Position numbers and translations under genes: made by a program
Source: an uncultured Clostridia bacterium
GTDB lineage: Bacteria; Bacillota_A; Clostridia; TANB77; CAG-508
Reading direction: 5' to 3'
Assembly (NCBI GenBank): GCA_947627825.1
Contig: CANQXO010000030.1
Location: forward strand, 1 to 13,248
Length of the DNA stretch: 13,248 nt
Shown: piece by piece, positions 1 to 5,539 of the stretch
Layout of the letters: each line of letters opens with the position of its first letter
Numbering within the stretch: the first letter of the stretch is position 1
The notes under the pieces: model-generated
Seen by the model: the letters and a program-made list of their open reading frames with translations, nothing else
What the model was told of the DNA's origin: nothing
The model's database searches: none

Positions 1-425
1 CTAAATGGGGAAATTATTATAATAATACAACAACAGATTATAGTAAAATAAATTGCTTGTGGGCGCTACATGGATGGCTAAATAATAGTACATGGGATTA
101 TGCAACAACATATAAGACCGGAAGTGTAAATGTTAAACCTAATGGAAATTACACAAATGGAAGCAAAACAGGATGGAATAGAATAGAATTAGCAACAGGT
201 GCAAGTGATGATTTTAAGCTATATAATATTTATGACATGGCAGGCAATGTGTGGGAATGGACAACAGGACATAATATAAAAAATGGTACCATGTTCGTTG
301 TTCCTCGCGGCGGCAGCTTCTACCATGCAGGAGGGGGCGACCCAGTCGTACGCGCGCACGGTCGCAATGCGCTTACCGCTTACAGCAACTTTGTGGGCTT
401 TCGTGTCGTGCTTTATGTTGAGTAG
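1..425 (+). CDS. DGR target (variable) protein, FGE-sulfatase/C-type lectin fold, 5' end cut by window
   Basis: The reading frame is open from base 3 to the TAG at 423-425, giving 140 visible residues; the true start lies to the left. The motif NIYDMAGNVWEWT, then RGGSF and a terminal VGFRVVL, is the C-terminal part of the formylglycine-generating-enzyme (SUMF1) fold, a C-type-lectin-like scaffold that DGRs commonly diversify. The last 40 or so codons are the variable repeat. Its ten residues that differ from the template are, in fragment numbering, Y107, H108, G112, D113, H119, R121, A123, A126, S128 and F130. They alternate with invariant framework residues, as expected for ligand-contact positions on a fixed scaffold. 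The gene is AT-rich up to about base 290 and then abruptly GC-rich in the VR. It is followed by avd and the RT. It is probably a binding or display protein rather than a sulfatase activator; the ligand and cell location cannot be read here because the N-terminus is missing. Confidence 0.9.
   Translation, partial: KWGNYYNNTTTDYSKINCLWALHGWLNNSTWDYATTYKTGSVNVKPNGNYTNGSKTGWNRIELATGASDDFKLYNIYDMAGNVWEWTTGHNIKNGTMFVVPRGGSFYHAGGGDPVVRAHGRNALTAYSNFVGFRVVLYVE
292..412 (+). repeat. DGR variable repeat (VR)
   Basis: This 121-bp segment matches 1898-2018 without gaps (constant offset 1606). The 15 mismatches are at 321, 324, 335, 337, 339, 357, 363, 364, 370, 371, 378, 379, 385, 390 and 391. The template base is A at every one of them; the VR base is G seven times, C five times and T three times. 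No C, G or T of the template is changed. The last 21 bp (392-412) contain no adenine and are identical to TR, as expected for the IMH-type region where homing initiates. Identity stops at 413. Fourteen of the 15 changes contribute to ten amino-acid replacements; 335 is silent (Gly). Confidence 0.97.
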
Positions 426-471
426 CCCTGACACCTGTTCAAATATTTAAAACTGAAAGAAAATTGAAATA

Positions 472-867
472 ATGGAAAGTAAAAGTGTAGAAGATAAAAA
501 TTCGTCATTAAAATTGATACCAAAGTTTGAAAAATACATGCAGTATATGCTGAAAGTTGTTTTGATACAATTACCAAGAGTAGAGAAATTTAGTATAGGT
601 ACAGAATACAAAACATTAATGTATGATACACTAAGGAATATACTGCTTGTAGATAAGATAGAAACAAGCAAAAAACTTCCGTATTTGAATAAAATAGATG
701 CAGACTTAAATACTCAAAGAATATTACTAAGAATAATGCATGAAATGAATTGGATAGACAACAAAAAATTTAATTTCGTAATGCTGGAATTAATAGGTGA
801 AATTGGGAAGATGTTAGGAGGACTTATAAAATATTATGCCAAGAACTATCAGAAACCAATTCGATAA
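472..867 (+). CDS. avd: DGR accessory variability determinant (Avd), four-helix-bundle protein
   Basis: The 131-residue, Lys-rich protein is predicted to be all-helical. It carries the Avd family signature, a leucine-rich second half reading roughly L-N-K-I-D-A-D-L...R-I-L-L-R, then F-V-M-L-E-L-I-G-E-I-G-K-M-L-G-G-L-I-K. In characterised DGRs, Avd forms a pentameric barrel that binds the RT and the template RNA and is required for cDNA synthesis. It lies between the target gene and the RT, and its last 32 bases overlap the RT start, which suggests translational coupling. The chosen ATG at 472 has no good Shine-Dalgarno sequence; only A/G-rich sequence precedes it. The length is close to the roughly 125-130 residues usual for the family. 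The same fold occurs in 23S rRNA intervening-sequence proteins, but the position next to a DGR RT makes Avd the clear choice. Confidence 0.92.
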   Translation: MESKSVEDKNSSLKLIPKFEKYMQYMLKVVLIQLPRVEKFSIGTEYKTLMYDTLRNILLVDKIETSKKLPYLNKIDADLNTQRILLRIMHEMNWIDNKKFNFVMLELIGEIGKMLGGLIKYYAKNYQKPIR

Positions 868-1870
868 ATATTTAACATATGATAAACTAATGGAAGCACA
901 TCTGAAATGCCAAAAGGGAAAGAAAAGCAGACAAAATGTTATAAAATTTAACTTAAAGAAAGAAGATTATATATTATATTTATATAATGAGTTAAAAAAT
1001 CGAACATATCAGCATAGTCAGTATGTTTCATTCTATGTATATGAGCCTAAAAAAAGAAAAATAGAGGCTGCAAGATACCTAGATAGAGTGGTACATAGAT
1101 GGCTTGTAGATAATTTTCTAGATCCATTCTATCTTCCACAATTCATAGATAATACATATGCATGTATTCCGGGAAGAGGAATGCATAAAGCAGCAAAGGA
1201 TGTTCAAAAAGCTATGCAAAAATGCAAAAAAGAGTATGGCGATTATTATATATTAAAAATGGATGTTTCAAAGTATTTTCCTAGTATTAATAAAGAAATT
1301 TTATTGCGAATTTTAAAACGCAAAATAAAAGATAAGGACATATTATGGCTAATATCTCAAACTATCTTTGCAGGTAGAAAAGATAACGGAATTCCAATTG
1401 GAAATTTAAGTAGTCAATTATTTGCAAATTTATACTATAATGAAGCAGACCAATTTATAAAGCATCAACTAAAAGTGAGATACTATTTTAGGTATATGGA
1501 TGACAGCATAATTTTAATGAAAGACAAAGAGCAATTGAAGAAAGTAAAGCTAGAAATAGAAAAGTTTATTGCCCAAAATCTAAAGCTAAAATTTAATGAT
1601 AAAACTAATATATTTAAGGCAAAACAAGGGGTAAATTTTTGTGGATACAAAATAAATGAGTATAGACTTAAAATAAGAGAAAAAGGCAAAAGGAGACTTA
1701 AAAATAAAGTAAAGAAATTAACGCTACAAGTTAAAAATGGGCAAATGACTTCAAAAGAAGCAAAAAAATATTTATGTGGACATTATGGATACATGAGTGT
1801 GGCAAATGTATATAATTTGATAAATAAGTATTTTATAATGGATGAAACTTCAAATTATAATTCAACTTAA
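836..1870 (+). CDS. DGR reverse transcriptase
   Basis: The 344-residue RT copies the template RNA into adenine-mutagenised cDNA. Palm motifs are visible in order: the R-Y-L-D-R-V-V-H-R-W block near residues 80-89, the first catalytic Asp in LKMDVSKYFPSIN (D143), GIPIGNLSSQLFANLY (185-200), YMDD at 220-223, and a following thumb region with N-F-C-G-Y-K (267-272). The S-Q pair (193-194) in the IPIGN-L-S-S-Q motif, where most RTs have a Q-G type pair, is diagnostic of the DGR clade. No maturase, endonuclease or extra domain is present, so this is not a group II intron or retron RT. The start at 836 is supported by AGGAGG at 816-821, with a long 14-nt spacing, and overlaps avd by 32 bases. The catalytic residues are intact, so the element should be active. 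TR begins 27 bp after the stop. Confidence 0.97.
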   Translation: MPRTIRNQFDKYLTYDKLMEAHLKCQKGKKSRQNVIKFNLKKEDYILYLYNELKNRTYQHSQYVSFYVYEPKKRKIEAARYLDRVVHRWLVDNFLDPFYLPQFIDNTYACIPGRGMHKAAKDVQKAMQKCKKEYGDYYILKMDVSKYFPSINKEILLRILKRKIKDKDILWLISQTIFAGRKDNGIPIGNLSSQLFANLYYNEADQFIKHQLKVRYYFRYMDDSIILMKDKEQLKKVKLEIEKFIAQNLKLKFNDKTNIFKAKQGVNFCGYKINEYRLKIREKGKRRLKNKVKKLTLQVKNGQMTSKEAKKYLCGHYGYMSVANVYNLINKYFIMDETSNYNST

Positions 1871-1897
1871 AACTTAGGGGTAAGTCTAAAAAAGTTT

Positions 1898-2018
1898 TGT
1901 TCGTTGTTCCTCGCGGCGGCAGCTTCAACAATGCAGGAGGAGACAACCCAGTCGTACGCGCGAACGGTAACAATGAACTTACCAATTACAACAACAATGT
2001 GGGCTTTCGTGTCGTGCT
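1898..2018 (+). repeat. DGR template repeat (TR)
   Basis: The 121-bp template matches VR 292-412 in the same orientation. It contains 31 adenines, all between 1921 and 1997, flanked by a 23-bp adenine-free block (1898-1920) and a 21-bp adenine-free block (1998-2018). In the VR frame most mutable codons are AAC or AAT (Asn), the codons that give the widest amino-acid choice when A is randomised. The VR frame runs into TAA at 2020-2022, so no functional protein is expected from TR. TR is much more GC-rich than its surroundings. It lies downstream of the RT, unlike the Bordetella phage element, where it lies between avd and the RT. Confidence 0.97.
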
Positions 2019-2178
2019 CTAATATTTTATCAGGTAATATTTCTCAAGGGAAATATTCAGTATAGTATTAGATATTAAAGGGACTTATTCCTTCCTTAAT
2101 TGGTAAATATAAACTTATAAACGAGGTATTAGTAGAGGAAAATCGAAAGTATAGTAGTTTTAATATTTTATTATAATG
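2019..2178 (+). ncRNA. candidate 3' (spacer) part of the DGR template RNA
   Basis: This 160-bp stretch has no convincing ORF and lies between TR and a terminator-like hairpin. It holds a perfect 8-bp stem at 2036-2043/2050-2057 (AATATTTC/GAAATATT) with a six-base loop, starting 17 bp after TR. A second, bulged stem is possible at 2074-2081/2094-2100. In characterised DGRs the RNA just 3' of TR folds with the RT-Avd complex and primes cDNA synthesis. The role here is inferred from position and structure; no covariation could be tested. Confidence 0.45.
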
Positions 2179-2209
2179 AAAAAAATCAAAGTTAATTTTT
2201 GATTTTTTT
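2179..2209 (+). terminator. terminator-like hairpin closing the DGR cassette
   Basis: A 12-bp AT-rich stem (2179-2190/2198-2209) with a 7-nt loop has a 3' arm made largely of T. It contains only one G-C pair, so termination may be inefficient. It overlaps the -35 box of the next promoter. Confidence 0.45.
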
Positions 2210-2228
2210 TAGAGTGTTTTTGTATAAT
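2199..2228 (+). promoter_or_regulatory. sigma-A promoter for the OB-fold gene
   Basis: TTGATT at 2199-2204 and TATAAT at 2223-2228 are separated by 18 bp. They lie 28 bp before the ATG at 2257. Confidence 0.5.
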
Positions 2229-2256
2229 TATATGTATAAGCAAGGGGATTATTATA

Positions 2257-2538
2257 ATGAATAAAGTTTATCTTGCAGGAAAAATAGTAGAAATTTCTGA
2301 GTTTAAATTTTTTTATAATAGCAAAAAGCATGATTCACAGATAGTTATAAAAATAGAAACATTTGAAAGCAATTTAGCAAATAGTATAATTGTACAACTT
2401 AAAGCTTATGATTACATAGCAGATATTATTTATAAAAACTATAATAATGGAGATGTAATTATTATGGAAGGCAGAATAGTATATAATATGGAGATAGAAA
2501 TTGTTAGAATTTATGAAACTAGCAAAGAGGAATGTTAA
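2257..2538 (+). CDS. small SSB-like OB-fold protein
   Basis: The 93-residue protein starts MNKVYLAGKI and contains N-N-G-D-V-I-I-M-E-G-R-I at about residues 64-75. This spacing matches the first and fourth strands of single-stranded-DNA-binding protein OB folds (MNKVxLxGxI ... GxxVxVEGRI). It lacks the longer body and the acidic D-D-x-x-F C-terminal tail of housekeeping SSB, so it is an SSB-like accessory protein and not the cell's main SSB. Aromatic residues (F17, F19, F20, Y21) could stack on bases, but this is inference. The ATG at 2257 has a GGGG-type ribosome binding site at 2244-2247 and its own upstream promoter. It lies between the DGR and a GC-rich cassette; any link to the DGR is only positional. 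Confidence 0.55.
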   Translation: MNKVYLAGKIVEISEFKFFYNSKKHDSQIVIKIETFESNLANSIIVQLKAYDYIADIIYKNYNNGDVIIMEGRIVYNMEIEIVRIYETSKEEC

Positions 2539-2590
2539 GTGTAATTTTATAAAATAAAATAGGCAAAAAACAACTAAAAGTCTTTAAAGG

Positions 2591-2619
2591 TTGAAAAGTG
2601 TGATAATTTATGTTATAAT
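2591..2619 (+). promoter_or_regulatory. strong sigma-A promoter with extended -10
   Basis: TTGAAA at 2591-2596, a 17-bp spacer ending in TGT (2611-2613), and TATAAT at 2614-2619. The predicted start point is about 2626, right at the first leader hairpin. Confidence 0.75.
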
Positions 2620-2626
2620 GTATATA

Positions 2627-2668
2627 CAGCCTTAGTGCTGAATAAAAAATACCGGAAACGGTAGGAGG
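2627..2668 (+). promoter_or_regulatory. structured 5' leader with two small hairpins and Shine-Dalgarno
   Basis: Hairpin 1 is CAGC/GCTG (2627-2630/2637-2640) at the predicted 5' end of the mRNA. Hairpin 2 is TACCG-GAAA-CGGTA (2650-2663) with a GNRA tetraloop. Its last base is the first base of the Shine-Dalgarno AGGAGG at 2663-2668. A 5' hairpin may stabilise the mRNA and the second may set ribosome access. No known riboswitch class was recognised. Confidence 0.5.
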
Positions 2669-2676
2669 AATGCCAA

Positions 2677-3633
2677 ATGCATAAGCCCAAACACAAAAGA
2701 CCGATGACACGAGAAAGGAGGGACTTCTTACTCACTGTAATCTTCTACATTATCATCTTTGCAATTGCATTGATTCCCATCACGATGGCGGCTGATGCGC
2801 AGAAGTTGCAATGCAGCCAAAAGAGTGAATGTGATTCGGATACCATCTTGGTGGTTTCCAGCTCTGGTCGAGACGATGTGCTTGACAGTAAGAAGGAAAA
2901 AACCAATGTAGGTCGATTCGATTTACAAGATGTACGGGAACAGCAGGAAATTGAAACCGAAGAAGCGGAAGCTTCTCCCGAGCCTAAGTATGAGACCCAA
3001 AAAGTCAATTATGACAAAGCGAGGGCAAAGGTTGCAAGATTACTTGCAATTGATGATTTTGCCGAACCTGTTATCGAAAGCTTAAATGCTATCGAAGAGG
3101 TCTCTGCTGATGAAACGGAAACCGATGAAGTCATAACTGATGAAGTAGCGACTGATGAGGTGGAAACGGACGAATCGGAAACGAACGAATCTGAAGAGGG
3201 TGAAGCAGAAGAAGCTGAACTTAATGAAGATTCAGAAACAGAAGATGTTCAGTATGAGGAATTGGACAGTACATATGACTACAGTGTCGGAGACGGCAAC
3301 GTGGTAAATAGTGCTGCGGCAGCCGTTCTAAGGGAACATCCAATTTGGAATGGCCCCTTTGGCGGAAAAGAGACCTATTACAACCCTGATTCCCCAGGTT
3401 TGGCTGGGTTGCAGTCCATTGTGGATTACATGCACCAACTTGGATTCACGGGTAGCGTCAGTGTATCACCTGACGGAGTTTATCTTTGGAATGGCTATGT
3501 CATGGTAGCCGCTGGGGAAAACTATCCGAGGGGAACATTTGTGACGACATCCTTGGGACCAGCAATGGTATGTGACTGCTGCGTAGAGTATACGGGGACA
3601 AACCATCTCGACATCTGCGTGTCTTGGTGGTAA
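2677..3633 (+). CDS. membrane-anchored protein with acidic pentapeptide-repeat stalk, function unknown
   Basis: The 318-residue protein has a short basic N-terminus, one hydrophobic segment (about residues 18-38: an uncleaved anchor or signal), and then a long, strongly acidic low-complexity region (about 87-200). Within that region are five tandem five-residue units of the type x-T-D-E-V/S (residues 148-172; five 15-bp DNA repeats at 3118-3192). A compact C-terminal region of about 110 residues follows, with W-N-G-Y-V-M-V-A-A-G, Y-P-R-G-T-F-V, a C-D-C-C cluster (299-302) and N-H-L-D-I near the end. That end is faintly reminiscent of 3D/RlpA-type barrel domains in cell-wall enzymes, but I would not assign the family. 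The topology suggests an extracytoplasmic domain held away from the membrane by an acidic stalk. ATG 2677 has AGGAGG at 8-nt spacing. Base composition and codon choice are clearly more GC-rich than the neighbours, which suggests transfer. It has its own promoter and terminator, so it is a one-gene unit. Confidence 0.75.
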   Translation: MHKPKHKRPMTRERRDFLLTVIFYIIIFAIALIPITMAADAQKLQCSQKSECDSDTILVVSSSGRDDVLDSKKEKTNVGRFDLQDVREQQEIETEEAEASPEPKYETQKVNYDKARAKVARLLAIDDFAEPVIESLNAIEEVSADETETDEVITDEVATDEVETDESETNESEEGEAEEAELNEDSETEDVQYEELDSTYDYSVGDGNVVNSAAAAVLREHPIWNGPFGGKETYYNPDSPGLAGLQSIVDYMHQLGFTGSVSVSPDGVYLWNGYVMVAAGENYPRGTFVTTSLGPAMVCDCCVEYTGTNHLDICVSWW

Positions 3634-3663
3634 GGTAAAAACTGAATACCGGTTAATTTCGGG

Positions 3664-3694
3664 AGCGGCGCAACTGCATAGTTGCGCTGCTTTT
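3664..3694 (+). terminator. strong rho-independent terminator
   Basis: A 12-bp stem (3664-3675/3680-3691, one G-U pair) with a GCAT loop is followed by T residues and ends the GC-rich cassette. The stem is GC-rich, unlike the other terminators in the window. Confidence 0.9.
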
Positions 3695-3741
3695 ATTATG
3701 TTAAAAATTTAATGTAATTGTTAAAATTTTCACAAAATTTC

Positions 3742-3770
3742 TTGACTTTGTAAGTATTTTGTAGTAAAAT
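3742..3770 (+). promoter_or_regulatory. sigma-A promoter for rplM-rpsI
   Basis: TTGACT at 3742-3747, 17 bp, TAAAAT at 3765-3770. This leaves an untranslated leader of about 100 nt before rplM. Confidence 0.75.
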
Positions 3771-3787
3771 AATATAGCGTTATAGTA

Positions 3788-3838
3788 AATATGACCTTTT
3801 AGAACAATTCCCCGGTTAGTATCTCTAAGGTTTCATAT
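3788..3838 (+). promoter_or_regulatory. L13-type ribosomal protein leader (putative autoregulatory RNA)
   Basis: The rplM leader can form a 10-bp stem ATATGACCTT (3789-3798) with AAGGT-CATAT (3827-3838), interrupted by a two-T bulge. A smaller AAC/GTT stem sits inside. Firmicutes rplM genes are known to carry an L13 leader that mediates feedback by the ribosomal protein. Assignment rests on position and this stem; a covariance-model match was not possible here. Confidence 0.5.
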
Positions 3839-3877
3839 ATATTATTATTTTTTAATAGAAATGGAGGAAATTTTACC

Positions 3878-4312
3878 ATGAATAATACTACTTATAGTGT
3901 TAAGAAAAATGAAATTGAAAGAAAATGGTATATAATTGATGCTGATAATAAACCTTTAGGAAGAGTTGCTTCAGAAGCTGCTAAGCTATTAAGAGGAAAA
4001 CATAAACCAACATTCACACCAAATATGGATGTAGGTGACTATGTAATTATTATAAATTGTTCAAAAGCAGTTCTAACAGGAAAAAAACTAGACCAAAAGA
4101 AATATACTCATTTTACAGGATTCGTTGGAAACATGAAAGAAACAACAGCAAGAGTTATGATGGAAACAAAGCCAGAAAAAGCTATGATGATAGCAGTAAA
4201 AGGAATGTTACCACATAATAGTTTAGGAAGACAAATGCTTAAGAAATTAAGAGTATATGCTGATGACAAGCATGAAAATATAGCACAAAAACCAGAAGAA
4301 TGGAAATTTTAA
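3878..4312 (+). CDS. rplM: 50S ribosomal protein L13
   Basis: At 144 residues this is the usual length of bacterial L13, an early-binding large-subunit protein. Recognisable family segments are E-R-K-W-Y-I-I-D-A-D near residue 14, P-L-G-R-V-A-S, L-L-R-G-K-H-K-P-T-F-T-P, the V-I-I-I-N-C-S-K-A-V-L-T-G-K-K block, and the C-terminal G-M-L-P-H-N-S-L-G-R. ATG 3878 follows GGAGG at 3863-3867. It is the first gene of a two-gene operon with rpsI, which starts 17 bp after its stop, as is standard in bacteria. It is likely autoregulated through the leader upstream. Its AT-rich codon usage matches the chromosome and contrasts with the cassette just before it. Confidence 0.98.
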   Translation: MNNTTYSVKKNEIERKWYIIDADNKPLGRVASEAAKLLRGKHKPTFTPNMDVGDYVIIINCSKAVLTGKKLDQKKYTHFTGFVGNMKETTARVMMETKPEKAMMIAVKGMLPHNSLGRQMLKKLRVYADDKHENIAQKPEEWKF

Positions 4313-4329
4313 AAGGGAGGAAACTATAA

Positions 4330-4737
4330 ATGGCTAAGTCAAAAAATAATGTTGTATTCTTAGGTACAGGAAGAAGAAAAAGTTCAATAGCAAGAGTTAG
4401 ACTTACAGAAGGAAAAGGTAAAATTACTGTAAACGGAAAAGATGTACAAGAATACTTTGGAGAAGAAACATTAAGAGTTATAGTAAAACAACCTTTAACA
4501 GCTACTGAAACATTAACAAAATATGATGTTGTAGCAAAAGTTACAGGTGGTGGATTTGCTGGTCAAGCTGGAGCAGTTCGTCATGGAATAGCAAGAGCTT
4601 TGAACGAAGCAAACAAAGAAGAATATAGACCAATACTTAAAGCAAACGGATTCTTAACAAGAGATTCTCGTGAAAAAGAAAGAAAGAAATATGGTCTTAA
4701 AAAAGCTCGTAAAGCTCCACAATTTAGTAAGAGATAA
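4330..4737 (+). CDS. rpsI: 30S ribosomal protein S9
   Basis: The 135-residue protein begins with the conserved [14 protein letters not shown] block, has [20 protein letters not shown] in the middle (about residues 74-93), and ends in the basic tail [11 protein letters not shown]. The last residues of that tail reach the decoding site and contact P-site tRNA in S9. The ATG has GGGAGG 8 nt upstream. It is co-transcribed with rplM and ended by the hairpin at 4750-4770. Confidence 0.98.
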   Translation: MAKSKNNVVFLGTGRRKSSIARVRLTEGKGKITVNGKDVQEYFGEETLRVIVKQPLTATETLTKYDVVAKVTGGGFAGQAGAVRHGIARALNEANKEEYRPILKANGFLTRDSREKERKKYGLKKARKAPQFSKR

Positions 4738-4749
4738 AATAATAAAAAG

Positions 4750-4775
4750 CCAGAAGAAAATTTCTTCTGGTTTTA
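4750..4775 (+). terminator. rho-independent terminator of rplM-rpsI
   Basis: The stem CCAGAAGA/TCTTCTGG (4750-4757/4763-4770) has a five-base loop, followed by TTTT and, after a short gap, a longer T run. Confidence 0.9.
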
Positions 4776-4804
4776 TTGTTTTTTTTCTTTATTTATGTTA
4801 AAAT
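4776..4804 (+). promoter_or_regulatory. promoter for the HEPN-MNT pair
   Basis: TTGTTT at 4776-4781, 17 bp, TAAAAT at 4799-4804, with an extended -10 TG at 4796-4797. Confidence 0.5.
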
Positions 4805-4836
4805 TTATAAAAATACAGAGAGGATTATAGTAATAT

Positions 4837-5178
4837 ATGTTAGATGAAAGAACTAGAAAAATATTATTAGCAATAATAAAACATTGCAATATAATAGATG
4901 AAACAATGAATTATTTTGGTCATGAATATAACAAATTTGAAAATAATAGCATATATCAAAATGCAATATTAACACCAATAACTCAGATAGGAGAATTGGT
5001 GAAAAGATTACCAATTGAGTTTAGAGAAAAAAATAATGAAATACCTTGGAAAAACATAACAGGAATGAGAGATATAGTTGTACATAATTATGAAACAATT
5101 GATAAATTAATATTATGGAATGTGGCAGAAAAAGAAATAATAAAAGTAAAAGAATTCTGTATAAAAATTTTAAAGTAA
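4837..5178 (+). CDS. hepT: HepT-like HEPN-domain toxin (DUF86)
   Basis: The 113-residue helical protein carries the HEPN active-site motif R-x4-H-x-Y at R78, H83, Y85 (in G-M-R-D-I-V-V-H-N-Y). The preceding I-G-E-L-V-K-R-L and W-K-N-I-T-G-M-R are typical of DUF86/HepT. In characterised HepT-MntA systems this protein is an RNase toxin, and its partner nucleotidyltransferase neutralises it by adding AMP residues next to the Tyr of the motif. All three key residues are present, so the toxin looks intact. The ATG follows GAGAGGA at 4818-4824, a 12-nt spacing. The MNT gene begins 11 bp after this stop. The partner is frameshifted, so whether the toxin is controlled, or silent, is open. Confidence 0.85.
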   Translation: MLDERTRKILLAIIKHCNIIDETMNYFGHEYNKFENNSIYQNAILTPITQIGELVKRLPIEFREKNNEIPWKNITGMRDIVVHNYETIDKLILWNVAEKEIIKVKEFCIKILK

Positions 5179-5189
5179 GAGGTAGGTAT

Positions 5190-5488
5190 ATGTCTGAATT
5201 AGAAAAAATAAGTAAAAGATAAAGCCAATTGCTCAAAAATATAATTTAATGTATGTTTGGGTTTTTGGCTCGTATGTAAAGAATAAGCAAAAAAAGAATA
5301 GTGATATTGATATACTTGTTAGAACAGAAGATGTAGCAGAAGGATTTAAAATTGTAGAAGTAAAATTTGCACTTGAAGAAGTATTGAATAAGCAAGTAGA
5401 TATCATAACAACAGGAAGTATAAAAGGTTCATTATTGGAAAACGAAAACTTACAAGAAGTGTTAGTATATAGTTCGGAAGAAAAGTAA
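5190..5488 (+). pseudogene. mntA: MntA-like minimal nucleotidyltransferase antitoxin, frameshifted near its 5' end
   Basis: The likely original start is ATG 5190, with AGAGG/AGG just upstream. It reads MSELEKISKR and hits TAA at 5220-5222. In the next frame the sequence reads I-K-P-I-A-Q-K-Y-N-L and continues to the intact core. Adding one A to the AAAA run at 5214-5217 joins both parts into a normal 99-residue MNT protein, M-S-E-L-E-K-I-S-K-K-I-K-P-I-A. So a single-base deletion is the simplest explanation. The core holds V-F-G-S-Y and the complete G-S-x10-D-x-D active site, plus V-D-I-I later. An internal ATG at 5249 could still give a 79-residue product starting at the core's first strand but lacking helix 1. 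It may be a real mutation, slippage correction at the A run, or a sequencing error. Confidence 0.85.
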
Positions 5489-5492
5489 AATT

Positions 5493-5539
5493 AAAAAAGG
5501 TCTATGTAACTCAATTTAAGTTCCATAAACCTCTTTTTT
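5493..5539. terminator. bidirectional terminator between mntA and spoVAE
   Basis: An imperfect hairpin with A6 on one side and T6 on the other pairs AGGT/ACCT, ATG/CAT and AACT/AGTT around a loop near 5511-5517. It serves convergent genes and overlaps the spoVAE stop codon. Confidence 0.75.

Noticed and set aside
1..425. Sulfatase-activating formylglycine-generating enzyme
   Set aside because: The fold matches, but the C-terminus is a DGR variable repeat next to avd, RT and TR. Its role is a diversified scaffold; enzyme activity cannot be shown from this fragment.
1834..1839. A TATAAT inside the RT end as a dedicated TR promoter
   Set aside because: The only TTGATA nearby is 11 bp upstream, too short a spacer, and no extended -10 is present. 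Read-through from the RT is simpler.
836..1870. Group II intron maturase or retron RT
   Set aside because: There is no maturase X domain, endonuclease or intron RNA. The S-Q motif, the neighbouring avd and the TR/VR pair place it in the DGR clade.
2257..2538. The cell's main single-strand DNA-binding protein
   Set aside because: It is too short and has no acidic C-terminal tail. It is an SSB-like OB protein only.
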